Below, piece by piece: positions 1 through 5,866 of a stretch of 5,866 nucleotides of DNA (position 1 is the first letter of the stretch; each line of letters opens with the position of its first letter). The DNA is taken from NCBI GenBank assembly GCA_003233475.1, contig QILU01000144.1, positions 1 to 5,866 of the forward strand. The letters run 5' to 3'. The translations under genes were made by a program, and so were the position numbers. The notes under the pieces were generated by a model, which was not told where the DNA came from, did no database searches, and saw only the letters and a list, made by a program, of their open reading frames with translations. The DNA comes from Ahrensia sp. (lineage in GTDB: Bacteria > Pseudomonadota > Alphaproteobacteria > Rhizobiales > Rhizobiaceae).

Positions 1-492
1 AATCAGGACACTTACTCAATCGTGAAGGATAAAACCCCTGAGGGCGCCACCTATTGCGCGCTTTGTTCACGGCTGCGGCGGGGAATATTGTACCGCATCG
101 CCCGTGAAGAAGGGTGCGAGGCGATCGTTCTTGGCCACCACCGGGAAGACATTTTGGAGACGTTTTTTCTAAACCTGTTCCACGGTGGAAAATTAGCCGC
201 CATGCCGCCAAAACTGTTGAATGATGAAGGGGATATTACTGTGCTGCGCCCGCTTTCGTTTTGCGCCGAGGATGATCTGGAAAAATTCTCCAACGGAATG
301 GAGTTCCCCATTATCCCCTGTGATTTATGCGGCTCGCAAGACGGCCTTCAACGCAATGCCATGAAAAAAATGATTGGCGACATGGAAACAAAAATGCCCG
401 GCCGCAAGAATGTGATGATCCGCGCATTGGGCAACGTAAATCCCAGCCATTTGCTGGACCCGAATATTTTTGATTTTGCGGATTTATCCTGA
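1..492 (+). CDS. ttcA: tRNA 2-thiocytidine(32) synthetase TtcA, C-terminal part (5' truncated by window edge)
   Basis: TtcA thiolates cytidine 32 of certain tRNAs in the cytoplasm, using ATP and a [4Fe-4S] cluster. The reading frame is open from base 1 with no start, so this is the 3' part of a longer gene: 163 residues, against about 310 for the E. coli protein. The PP-loop ATP-binding motif (SGGxDS) would lie upstream of the window and cannot be checked. Visible TtcA hallmarks are QDTYSIVK at the edge, the CxxC pair in [15 protein letters not shown] (fragment residues 19 and 22), [14 protein letters not shown] (45-58), [11 protein letters not shown], and [10 protein letters not shown] (C107 and C110), which carries the third conserved cysteine of the family. 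The end [13 protein letters not shown] also fits TtcA. The GTG at base 22 is an internal valine codon, not a start. The gene converges on grxD. The family call is from recalled similarity to E. coli TtcA and is strong. Confidence 0.95.
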   Translation, partial: NQDTYSIVKDKTPEGATYCALCSRLRRGILYRIAREEGCEAIVLGHHREDILETFFLNLFHGGKLAAMPPKLLNDEGDITVLRPLSFCAEDDLEKFSNGMEFPIIPCDLCGSQDGLQRNAMKKMIGDMETKMPGRKNVMIRALGNVNPSHLLDPNIFDFADLS

Positions 493-508
493 ATTAGAAT
501 AATAAACC

Positions 509-847
509 TTAAGCGGTAGCCTTGCCGGCCATCACGATACCTTTTTCTTCCAACAATGTTTTCAATTCACCGGATTGGAACATCTCGCGGGTAATATCGC
601 AGCCGCCAATAAATTCGCCTTTGACATAAATCTGCGGAACGGTTGGCCACTCGGAATAATCCTTGATGCCCTGACGCAGATCATCATCGGCCAGCACATT
701 AATGCCTTTCCATTCGCAACCCACATAATCCATGATCTGGGCAACTTGCCCGGAAAAACCACACTGGGGAAAGTCAGGGGTGCCTTTCATGAAAACAACC
801 ACGTCGTTGGTTTTCACTTCATTTTTGATGAATTCGTTCATGCTCAT
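509..847 (-). CDS. grxD: Monothiol CGFS glutaredoxin (Grx4/GrxD type)
   Basis: This is a 112-residue monothiol glutaredoxin. The family binds a [2Fe-2S] cluster with glutathione as a homodimer, or as a heterodimer with BolA, and passes clusters to client proteins in the cytoplasm. The active site QCGFS has C29 as the single cysteine. Other family marks are the glutathione-contacting lysine in FMKGTP (K21), [19 protein letters not shown] (67-85) with the cis-proline after TV, and GGCD at 81-84. Length is normal for the single-domain class. The frame stays open upstream to an ATG at 889, but ATG 847 is chosen because AGGA sits 7 bases before it and the extra residues [10 protein letters not shown] do not look like glutaredoxin. 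A second in-frame ATG lies at 841. It is separated from the preceding membrane protein gene by 78 bases. bolA lies two genes upstream, which suits the known Grx-BolA partnership. Confidence 0.96.
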   Translation of the reverse strand: MSMNEFIKNEVKTNDVVVFMKGTPDFPQCGFSGQVAQIMDYVGCEWKGINVLADDDLRQGIKDYSEWPTVPQIYVKGEFIGGCDITREMFQSGELKTLLEEKGIVMAGKATA

Positions 848-925
848 TTGAATTTCCTGACTGGGTGTATTCGTTGTCCGCTGACACAATTTAGGTCTTG
901 TATAGCAAAATTTCCAGCAAAAATT
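848..925 (-). promoter_or_regulatory. grxD leader, possible internal promoter region
   Basis: This 78-base gap is by far the longest between genes in the minus-strand cluster, so it is the likeliest place for a separate grxD promoter. It is A+T-rich next to the upstream gene and holds a -10-like TATACA (899-904), but I could find no convincing -35 hexamer 16 to 18 bases further upstream. A short direct repeat, AAATTTTGCT and AAATTTTTGCT, lies at 904-913 and 916-926 with a 12-base period, its last base falling in the upstream stop codon. No hairpin followed by a T-run was seen, so there is no clear terminator for the upstream genes. The promoter role is an inference from spacing and composition. 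Confidence 0.3.
855..858 (-). promoter_or_regulatory. Ribosome binding site that decides the grxD start
   Basis: AGGA on the minus strand lies 7 bases before ATG 847. This favours 847 over the upstream in-frame ATG at 889 and over the ATG at 841, which would have a 13-base spacer. Confidence 0.7.
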
Positions 926-1153
926 TTATTTGTTATGATCTGAATTTGGTTTTTTGCGTTTCCTCAGGGTGGGAAAACCCGGCGTCATTGGTGTTTCACC
1001 TTTCAAAACAACATCATAGTCCTGTTCCGGTTGCCACTGAAATTTCCCGGCATTCTTTTTTTGTTTGGCTTTGGCAGATAGGATAAACAATCCAAATGCT
1101 ACAAAAGCGAATACAACGATCCCCACCGATATATATAAGGCCTGGTCAGACAT
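926..1153 (-). CDS. Small single-pass membrane protein of unknown function, between bolA and grxD
   Basis: I do not recognise the family of this 75-residue protein. Residues 6-26 (LYISVGIVVFAFVAFGLFIL and S) form one hydrophobic membrane helix, followed by a lysine-rich stretch (K28, K30, K32, K33). By the positive-inside rule this suggests a short outside N-terminus and a cytoplasmic tail of about 48 residues. The tail contains the motif-like piece FQWQPEQDYDVVLKGETP (38-55) and a basic cluster RKRKK (64-68). It has no cysteine, so it cannot itself hold a thiol-ligated cluster. Its ATG shares one base with the bolA TAA (TAATG), and there is no Shine-Dalgarno sequence before it, so translation is probably coupled to bolA. 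Coupling and position suggest a role linked to BolA or the glutaredoxin, for example as a membrane anchor, but that is only context. A real gene is likely because of the overlap and the orderly membrane topology. Confidence 0.8.
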   Translation of the reverse strand: MSDQALYISVGIVVFAFVAFGLFILSAKAKQKKNAGKFQWQPEQDYDVVLKGETPMTPGFPTLRKRKKPNSDHNK

Positions 1154-1383
1154 TATTGTACGCTGGTTTGCAGCGCCAAAGCGTGCAAAACCCCTCCCAT
1201 TTTACCCTTCAGTGCCGCGTAGACTATTTGGTGCTGCTGTACCCGGGATTTTCCCTGAAAACTGGCGGATATAACTTCAGCGGAATAGTGATCGCCGTCT
1301 CCGGCCAAATCGCGGATAGTCACCTGGGCATCAGGCAACGCCGCTTTGATCATCTTTTCAATTTCTGCCGCATCCATCGCCAT
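1153..1383 (-). CDS. bolA: BolA family protein (BolA2/IbaG-like)
   Basis: This is a 76-residue BolA-like protein, short like the IbaG/BolA2 class. Family marks are FQGKSRVQQHQIVYAAL (42-58) and the end GGVLHALALQT (63-73). There is no cysteine in the variable loop. H32 (in GDGDHY) and H67 are the likely residues for sharing a [2Fe-2S] cluster with a CGFS glutaredoxin, as known for the family. The partner glutaredoxin is encoded two genes downstream. The frame is open to an ATG at 1464 inside purL, but the start at 1383 is preferred: AAAGGAA lies just upstream with a 9-base spacer, and the extra N-terminal residues would simply read purL bases in another frame. An ATG two codons later (1377) is an alternative with poorer spacing. 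It starts 16 bases after the purL stop and its own stop overlaps the next start, so it belongs to the pur transcript. The symbol is a family name; ibaG would also be defensible. Confidence 0.93.
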   Translation of the reverse strand: MAMDAAEIEKMIKAALPDAQVTIRDLAGDGDHYSAEVISASFQGKSRVQQHQIVYAALKGKMGGVLHALALQTSVQ

Positions 1384-1391
1384 GGGAAAAA

Positions 1392-1398
1392 TTCCTTT
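1392..1398 (-). promoter_or_regulatory. Ribosome binding site that decides the bolA start
   Basis: AAAGGAA on the minus strand fills most of the gap between the purL stop and bolA. The AGGA core (1393-1396) is 9 bases from ATG 1383. It rules against the long form starting at 1464. Confidence 0.7.
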
Positions 1399-1399
1399 A

Positions 1400-3628
1400 T
1401 TATTCGGCGGCCACCGCCAGGTTGGTTTGTCCCATAAAATCGGGGAACCATGCTTCATGAGCATTATTCATGTCTGAGACTGATATGTCCATTAGATCAT
1501 TAATTTTCAAGCGTTCTCCGCCAAAAACGCCAATGCGGGCGAAGGACACGCCGGAGCTTTCAGAATTCGTTGCAAACAGCCCTGCCAACTCCTCATTCAC
1601 CGCCACAATATAGCGGGCCTGATCCTCCCCAAACAAAGCCGCATGGGGGTAGGTGACATCAACCTCGCATTTGGCCCCAATGTTGGATGCCATACACATT
1701 TCGGCCAGGGCCACCGCCAACCCGCCATCTGAAATATCGTGGCAGGCACTGGTGTAGCCGCCACGAATGGCGGCCAGAACAAAATCACCGCGGGCTTTTT
1801 CCTTCATTAAATCGACTTCGGGTGCCGGGCCGGATTCTTCCCCCAGAATCTCGCGCTGATAAATCGAACAGGCCAAATGGGTGCCTTCTGTGCCCACCAG
1901 AAACAACACATCGCCCTTAACCGCGCCGCCAATCGTGGCCATTTTTTCAAAATCATCAATCAAACCAACCCCGCCAATGGTGGGGGTGGGTAAAATGGCT
2001 TTGCCGTTGGTCTCGTTATATAAGGATACATTGCCGGAAACGATGGGCATGTTTAGGGCGAGACAGGCTTCCCCCAACCCTCGAATTGCCATGACAAGCT
2101 GGCCCATAATTTTTGGCTTTTCCGGGTTGCCGAAATTCAGATTATCCGTTGCCGCCAGGGGCTCAGCCCCGGTTGCAATCAGGTTCCGGTAACATTCTGC
2201 CACCGCCTGTTTGCCTCCTTCATAAGGGTCGGCTTCCACATAGCGCGGGGTAACGTCTGAAGAAAACGCCAACGCTTTTGTCTCATGCCCCTCAACCCGC
2301 ACAACACCCGAATCACCGCCGGGAAGTTGCAAACTGTTGCCTTGAATGAGCGTATCATACTGTTCCCAAACCCAGCGGCGGGAGCACAAATCCGGCGAAC
2401 CAATCATTTTTAACAAGGCAGCATTATAATCATCAGGTGGCGCAAAAAGGTGCGGTTCCTGGGGAGAATGAACGCCCGGTTCCAGCCAGGGGCGATCGTA
2501 TTCCGGGGCCTCATCCCCCAGTTCCTTAATAGGTAGATTGGCAACTTCTTTGCCCTGGTGGTGAATGCGAAAACGCAGATCATCCGTGGTCTTGCCCACT
2601 ATGGCAAAGTCTAAATCCCATTTGGTAAAAATTTCCTTGGCGGTTTTTTCTTTTTCCGGGCGCAATACCATCAACATCCGCTCCTGGCTTTCCGAGAGCA
2701 TCATTTCATAGGCGCTCATGTTTTCTTCGCGCACCGGTACATCATCCAGATTGAGCACAATTCCCAAATTCCCCCGCGCGCCCATTTCCACTGCTGAACA
2801 GGTGAGGCCTGCCGCCCCCATGTCCTGAATCGCAATCACAGCGCCGGACGCCATGAGTTCGAGACAAGCCTCCAGCAGGCATTTTTCGGTGAACGGATCA
2901 CCCACCTGCACCGTGGGGCGTTTTTCATCGATAAAATCGTCGAATTCCGCTGATGCCATGGTGGCACCGCCCACCCCGTCACGCCCGGTTTTGGCGCCAA
3001 GATACACCACCGGCAATCCCACGCCTTCAGCTTTTGAGATATAAATCGCATCGCGCTTTGCCAGCCCGGCGGCAAAGGCGTTGACCAGAATATTACCGTT
3101 GTAGCGGGGGTGGAAATTCACTTCCCCGCCAACCGTTGGCACCCCAAATGAGTTTCCGTAACCGCCTATTCCGGCAACCACTCCGGCAACCAGATGCCGT
3201 GTTTTGGGGTGGTCAGGCTCGCCAAAGCGAAGCGCATTCATGGCTGCAATAGGCCGCGCGCCCATGGTAAAAACATCGCGCAAAATTCCGCCAACGCCAG
3301 TGGCCGCGCCTTGATAAGGCTCGATGAATGACGGGTGGTTGTGGCTTTCCATTTTGAACACAACCACATCACCATCGCCAATATCCACCACTCCGGCATT
3401 TTCTCCCGGGCCATAAACAACCCGTTCCCCTTCAATCGGCAGGGTCTTCAGCCACTTCTTGGAAGATTTATAAGAACAGTGTTCGTTCCACATCGCAGAC
3501 CAGATGCCAAGTTCCGTATAGGTGGGCTCGCGGCCGGTAAGATCAACAATGCGCTCATATTCTTCGCCGTTCAAACCGTGGTCGGATACAAGTTGTTTGG
3601 TAATGGGGCGGGTGTTGTTGACGGGCAT
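1400..3628 (-). CDS. purL: Phosphoribosylformylglycinamidine (FGAM) synthase, synthetase subunit PurL (small type)
   Basis: PurL uses ATP and ammonia to turn FGAR into FGAM, the fourth step of purine synthesis, in a cytoplasmic complex with PurS and PurQ. At 742 residues it is the small type without a fused glutaminase domain, which agrees with separate purS and purQ upstream. In order one sees [14 protein letters not shown] (47-60) with the conserved H50, [20 protein letters not shown] (73-92), [19 protein letters not shown] (93-111), [12 protein letters not shown] (215-226), DMGAAGLT (269-276), SESQERML (312-319), [20 protein letters not shown] (457-476), [10 protein letters not shown] (531-540), and [14 protein letters not shown] (631-644). 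These cover both halves of the duplicated AIRS-like fold, and the frame is unbroken. The ATG lies 2 bases after the lipoprotein stop without a clear Shine-Dalgarno sequence, so initiation is probably coupled to that gene. Confidence 0.98.
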   Translation of the reverse strand: MPVNNTRPITKQLVSDHGLNGEEYERIVDLTGREPTYTELGIWSAMWNEHCSYKSSKKWLKTLPIEGERVVYGPGENAGVVDIGDGDVVVFKMESHNHPSFIEPYQGAATGVGGILRDVFTMGARPIAAMNALRFGEPDHPKTRHLVAGVVAGIGGYGNSFGVPTVGGEVNFHPRYNGNILVNAFAAGLAKRDAIYISKAEGVGLPVVYLGAKTGRDGVGGATMASAEFDDFIDEKRPTVQVGDPFTEKCLLEACLELMASGAVIAIQDMGAAGLTCSAVEMGARGNLGIVLNLDDVPVREENMSAYEMMLSESQERMLMVLRPEKEKTAKEIFTKWDLDFAIVGKTTDDLRFRIHHQGKEVANLPIKELGDEAPEYDRPWLEPGVHSPQEPHLFAPPDDYNAALLKMIGSPDLCSRRWVWEQYDTLIQGNSLQLPGGDSGVVRVEGHETKALAFSSDVTPRYVEADPYEGGKQAVAECYRNLIATGAEPLAATDNLNFGNPEKPKIMGQLVMAIRGLGEACLALNMPIVSGNVSLYNETNGKAILPTPTIGGVGLIDDFEKMATIGGAVKGDVLFLVGTEGTHLACSIYQREILGEESGPAPEVDLMKEKARGDFVLAAIRGGYTSACHDISDGGLAVALAEMCMASNIGAKCEVDVTYPHAALFGEDQARYIVAVNEELAGLFATNSESSGVSFARIGVFGGERLKINDLMDISVSDMNNAHEAWFPDFMGQTNLAVAAE

Positions 3629-3630
3629 GG

Positions 3631-4038
3631 CTAACAGGTCTTGCTGCCCCGCGCCCAGGCATCCAGTGAAGCCGCAAGGCGCGGGCCTTGTTTGGTATTC
3701 AAAAGTGGCCCAAATGATGAGAAACGGTTTCTACCCCCCCGGCGTTCGGCCTGGGCAACAAGTTTGGGCAACCCGGTCGGGTTGTTGCGCGGAACAATTA
3801 AAATACGCGGTTTACCAGAAAATGAATTCAACTCGGAAGCCATCTTGTATCCACGCAGGGCCGGGTCTTTTTTCTTGAACCAGCAGGCCTGAACCTGTTT
3901 TGCCACGTGCACCATTAAAGTTTGAGGCCTTTCCTGTGCAGCCCTGGCAAGAGATTGGTTCGCTGTTTTGGATTGGGCGCAAGCGCCTAAGAAAAGAGTT
4001 GCAGCGAGCGCGATAAGTTTCAAACCGGATGCCTCCAT
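3631..4038 (-). CDS. Predicted lipoprotein of unknown function, inserted between purQ and purL
   Basis: I do not recognise this 135-residue protein with confidence. The N-terminus has a basic residue (K7), a hydrophobic stretch (L8-L17) and a lipobox LGAC with C20 as the lipidation site. Residue +2 after the cysteine is alanine, so by the E. coli rule it would go to the outer membrane. The mature part is basic and includes [14 protein letters not shown] (51-64), [18 protein letters not shown] (77-94) and SSFGPLL (107-113). C52 and the terminal C135 are its only other cysteines and could form a periplasmic disulfide. The ATG overlaps the purQ TAA (TAATG), with GGAGG 7 bases before it. A second GGAGG lies 8 bases before an in-frame TTG at 4023, which would give a neat signal peptide beginning [11 protein letters not shown]; either start keeps the lipobox. 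The stop is 2 bases before purL. The setting is purine synthesis, yet the product is exported, so a direct catalytic role there is unlikely. Confidence 0.85.
   Translation of the reverse strand: MEASGLKLIALAATLFLGACAQSKTANQSLARAAQERPQTLMVHVAKQVQACWFKKKDPALRGYKMASELNSFSGKPRILIVPRNNPTGLPKLVAQAERRGGRNRFSSFGPLLNTKQGPRLAASLDAWARGSKTC
4032..4036 (-). promoter_or_regulatory. Second ribosome binding site for an alternative lipoprotein start (TTG 4023)
   Basis: A second GGAGG, beginning with the final G of ATG 4038, lies 8 bases before the in-frame TTG whose codon ends at 4021. It would give a signal peptide five residues shorter. Which start is used cannot be decided from sequence alone. Confidence 0.4.
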
Positions 4039-4718
4039 TAAGCCGCCTCCGATTCTAACAACTCGAGCGCGCCTTCAAAAAGACGACGGCCATCGGAACC
4101 ACCATGGGCGGGTTCAATAAAATTTTCCGGGTGGGGCATCATGCCCAAAATGTTCCCCGCACGGTTGAAAATTCCGGCAATATCGTTGATCGATCCGTTT
4201 GGGTTGGTTCCGTTCGCATATCGAAAGGCAACCTGCCCATTGGCTTCAATTTTATTCAGCGTTTTTTTATCTGCAAAATAATTCCCATCATGGTGGGCAA
4301 CCGGGCAGTCGATAATTTCATCTTTTTTGTAAGCAGCAGTGAATGGGTTATCTGTATTAGTGACTTGCAGTTTGATCTGCTTGCATACAAACGTAATTCC
4401 CGCATTTCGCATCAGTGCTCCGGGCAACAGCCCGGCTTCCGTGAGTGTTTGAAAACCGTTGCAGACGCCCAGAATTCGAATGTTTTTCTTTGCCGCTTCA
4501 CCCACCGCTTTCATCACTGGAGCACGCGCGGCAATTGCTCCAGAGCGCAAATAATCCCCATGGGAAAAACCGCCGGGGATGACGATCAGATCAACATCGG
4601 GAAGGCTGGTTTGGGTATGCCAGACCGAAAGGGGCGCATGGCCGCTGATTTTGGTAATCGCCGCAATCATATCACGGTCACGGTTGGAGCCGGGAAACTG
4701 AATAAGCGCTGTTTTCAT
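4038..4718 (-). CDS. purQ: FGAM synthase, glutaminase subunit PurQ
   Basis: PurQ is the class I glutamine amidotransferase that releases ammonia from glutamine for PurL. The 226-residue length is normal for the stand-alone subunit. The start [10 protein letters not shown] (8-17) and [17 protein letters not shown] (48-64) are typical. The nucleophile is C86 in LGVCNGFQ (83-90), and the rest of the triad is H196 and E198 in MMPHPEN (193-199). [14 protein letters not shown] (179-192) precedes the triad histidine as in other PurQ proteins. The start overlaps the purS stop by 4 bases (ATGA), with GAGG only 4 bases upstream, so it is probably translated by coupling to purS. The stop overlaps the lipoprotein start. 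All catalytic residues are present. Confidence 0.98.
   Translation of the reverse strand: MKTALIQFPGSNRDRDMIAAITKISGHAPLSVWHTQTSLPDVDLIVIPGGFSHGDYLRSGAIAARAPVMKAVGEAAKKNIRILGVCNGFQTLTEAGLLPGALMRNAGITFVCKQIKLQVTNTDNPFTAAYKKDEIIDCPVAHHDGNYFADKKTLNKIEANGQVAFRYANGTNPNGSINDIAGIFNRAGNILGMMPHPENFIEPAHGGSDGRRLFEGALELLESEAA
4046..4050 (-). promoter_or_regulatory. Ribosome binding site for the lipoprotein gene (ATG 4038)
   Basis: GGAGG on the minus strand lies 7 bases before ATG 4038, inside the 3' end of purQ. It is among the strongest Shine-Dalgarno matches in the window. Confidence 0.65.
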
Positions 4719-4981
4719 GCAACCTCGACGGAATAATCTTCAATAACCGTATTCGCCAGCAGCTTTTCACACATGTTTTCGAGAGTTTTTTTAGCTGCCA
4801 CCTTGGAGCTGGATTCCAAAGCCACATCGAAAGTTTTACCCTGTCGAACGTGACTCACCCCCTCGTATCCGAGCGACCCAAGAGCCCCCTCAATGGCTTT
4901 GCCCTGGGGGTCAAGCACACCTTTTTTCAAGCGCACCGTCACGACGGCGTTAAATTCCTGCATTTTCTTTTTTGCAGCCAT
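4715..4981 (-). CDS. purS: FGAM synthase subunit PurS
   Basis: PurS is the small structural subunit that joins PurQ to PurL and is thought to help ammonia transfer between them. The 88 residues include [18 protein letters not shown] (21-38), VRQGKTF (45-51) and [14 protein letters not shown] (73-86), all characteristic. The N-terminus [10 protein letters not shown] is a few residues longer than I expect for the family; a second in-frame ATG at 4963 (M7) would give the usual length. The first ATG is kept because it overlaps the purC stop (TAATG), the same junction type used elsewhere in this cluster, although neither start has a strong Shine-Dalgarno sequence. Confidence 0.96.
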   Translation of the reverse strand: MAAKKKMQEFNAVVTVRLKKGVLDPQGKAIEGALGSLGYEGVSHVRQGKTFDVALESSSKVAAKKTLENMCEKLLANTVIEDYSVEVA

Positions 4982-5751
4982 TAGTCTGATTTCACCAAAA
5001 CCGGGCCCTTGCCCCTGGTGGGTTCATTTTCATTCATAATTCCAAGCCGCCGGGCCACCTCCCGGTAATTTTCCAGCAAGCCACCCAGATCTTGCCGAAA
5101 GCGATCTTTGTCCATTTTCTCTTTGGTCTTAATGTCCCACAGGCGGCAGGAATCGGGCGAAATTTCATCCGCGAGTATCACCCTCACCACATCGTTTTCA
5201 AACAACCGGCCACATTCGATTTTGAAGTCCACCAGTTGAATTCCAACCCCCAAAAACAGCCCGGAAAGGAAATCATTCACCCGAATGGCCAGCGCCATCA
5301 TATCATCAATTTCCATGGGCGAAGCCCAGCCAAAAGCGGTGATGTGCTCTTCAGAAACCAGCGGATCGTTTAGCTCGTCATTCTTGTAATAAAATTCGAT
5401 GATTGAGCGCGGAAGCACCGTTCCTTCCTCAACCCCCAGCCGTTCGGAAATTGAACCGGCGGCCACATTGCGCACCACAACCTCAATCGGGATAATTTCA
5501 ACTTCCTTGATCAACTGCTCACGCATATTGATGCGTTTAATAAAATGGGTGGGGATGCCGATCCTGTTGAGATTTTCGAAGATATATTCGCAAATGCGGT
5601 TGTTAAGCACGCCTTTCCCGTCGATGATCTCATGTTTTTTGGCGTTGAACGCGGTGGCGTCATCCTTAAAGAACTGCACCAGTGTTCCAGGCTCCGGCCC
5701 TTCATATAAAATCTTGGCTTTACCCTCATAAATTTTTCGGCGTCTGCTCAT
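4981..5751 (-). CDS. purC: Phosphoribosylaminoimidazole-succinocarboxamide (SAICAR) synthase PurC
   Basis: PurC joins aspartate to CAIR with ATP to form SAICAR in the cytoplasm. The 256 residues are close to the usual bacterial length. Marks in order are [13 protein letters not shown] (6-18) in the nucleotide-binding lobe, DATAFNAKK (31-39), the signature [14 protein letters not shown] (87-100), LVDFKIECG (173-181) and [13 protein letters not shown] (194-206). In the second signature a cysteine (C180) sits where phenylalanine or leucine is commoner, which is a small local change. It is the first gene of the cluster, and the start has only a weak GGGA 9 bases upstream. The upstream leader carries repeats that may regulate the whole operon. 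Confidence 0.98.
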   Translation of the reverse strand: MSRRRKIYEGKAKILYEGPEPGTLVQFFKDDATAFNAKKHEIIDGKGVLNNRICEYIFENLNRIGIPTHFIKRINMREQLIKEVEIIPIEVVVRNVAAGSISERLGVEEGTVLPRSIIEFYYKNDELNDPLVSEEHITAFGWASPMEIDDMMALAIRVNDFLSGLFLGVGIQLVDFKIECGRLFENDVVRVILADEISPDSCRLWDIKTKEKMDKDRFRQDLGGLLENYREVARRLGIMNENEPTRGKGPVLVKSD

Positions 5752-5768
5752 GGTGGTCTATCCCGGAT

Positions 5769-5793
5769 TTTTGCCCAAACCTTTTGTCCAAAC
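5769..5793. repeat. Tandem 12-base repeat before purC
   Basis: On the plus strand, TTTTGCCCAAAC (5769-5780) and TTTTGTCCAAAC (5782-5793) match at 11 of 12 positions and repeat with a 13-base period. The pair lies 18 to 42 bases upstream of the purC start. It could be a regulator binding site; that is inference from position and repetition only. Confidence 0.6.
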
Positions 5794-5807
5794 TGAGAGT
5801 CGGACAA
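5784..5807. repeat. Inverted repeat TTGTCC-N12-GGACAA before purC
   Basis: Perfect 6-base arms at 5784-5789 and 5802-5807 are separated by 12 bases. The left arm lies within the second copy of the tandem repeat, so three related TTGYCC units cluster here. The loop is long for an RNA hairpin and no T-run follows, so an operator fits better than a terminator, with low certainty. Confidence 0.4.
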
Positions 5808-5866
5808 TTGATACCAGAGCAATAAGCCAGCAATATCATAAAAACAATTGTGAACACCCGGCCACA

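Larger units (their letters stand above)
5752..5866 (-). promoter_or_regulatory. Upstream region of the pur operon
   Basis: This 115-base stretch before purC has no supportable gene on either strand and is the natural place for the operon promoter. A -10-like TATGAT lies at 5835-5840 on the minus strand, but no good -35 hexamer is found at the proper distance, so no promoter is called exactly. ACAATT occurs at 5804-5809 and 5844-5849, the latter within a palindrome ACAATTGT (5844-5851). The stretch runs off the window edge, so part of the promoter may be missing. No match to the E. coli PurR box was seen. Confidence 0.4.

Noticed and set aside
443..476. Small hairpin CCAGC-CATTT-GCTGG followed by a T-rich stretch near the end of ttcA, resembling a terminator
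   Set aside because: It lies before the ttcA stop in codons for the conserved [12 protein letters not shown] end, the stem is only 5 base pairs, and the T-run is interrupted and 8 bases away.
509..889. Longer glutaredoxin form starting at 889
   Set aside because: AGGA is placed correctly for ATG 847, and the 14 extra residues are not typical of glutaredoxin.
575..943. Open frame of 122 residues on the plus strand over grxD
   Set aside because: It is antisense to a well-supported gene, shows no family features, and reads as the shadow of grxD codons.
1153..1464. Longer BolA form starting at 1464
   Set aside because: It would overlap purL by 65 bases, has no good ribosome binding site there, and its extra residues do not resemble BolA; ATG 1383 has a clear AAAGGAA.
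3522..3878. Plus-strand open frame spanning the purL start and the lipoprotein gene
   Set aside because: It is antisense to two tightly packed genes and has no recognisable domain or ribosome binding site that I can support.
4104..4736. Open frame of 210 residues on the plus strand over purQ
   Set aside because: Despite its length it is fully antisense to purQ, whose catalytic residues are all present; composition is that of a shadow frame.
5752..5866. Purine or other riboswitch in the purC leader
   Set aside because: No conserved riboswitch core was recognised, and at most 115 bases are available without a terminator or sequestering hairpin before the start.

Overview
The window looks like a piece of alphaproteobacterial chromosome of medium G+C. 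The evidence is the purine genes: PurL is the short form (742 residues) that needs separate PurS and PurQ subunits, and purL is followed by a BolA gene and a CGFS monothiol glutaredoxin gene, an arrangement I associate with alphaproteobacteria. The order within that class cannot be fixed from the sequence. No mobile element, tRNA, rRNA or CRISPR array was seen.

Layout, following transcription of the minus strand from the right edge. Bases 5866-5752 are a non-coding leader with a tandem 12-base repeat and an inverted repeat. Then come purC (5751-4981), purS (4981-4715), purQ (4718-4038), a predicted lipoprotein gene of unknown function (4038-3631), purL (3628-1400), bolA (1383-1153), a small single-pass membrane protein gene (1153-926), a 78-base gap, and grxD (847-509). 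On the plus strand, bases 1-492 are the 3' part of ttcA, which converges on grxD with 16 bases between the stop codons.

PurS, PurQ and PurL are the three parts of FGAM synthase (step 4 of purine synthesis). PurC is SAICAR synthase (a later step). BolA and the CGFS glutaredoxin are known partners in iron-sulfur cluster handling, and TtcA is an iron-sulfur tRNA thiolation enzyme, so the left third of the window has an iron-sulfur theme.

From purC to the membrane protein the genes overlap by 1 or 4 bases or lie 2 to 16 bases apart, which points to one transcript with translational coupling. The two unexplained members are the lipoprotein between purQ and purL and the membrane protein between bolA and grxD. 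They are the most interesting items. Nothing here amounts to a clearly new system; the rest is conserved housekeeping.
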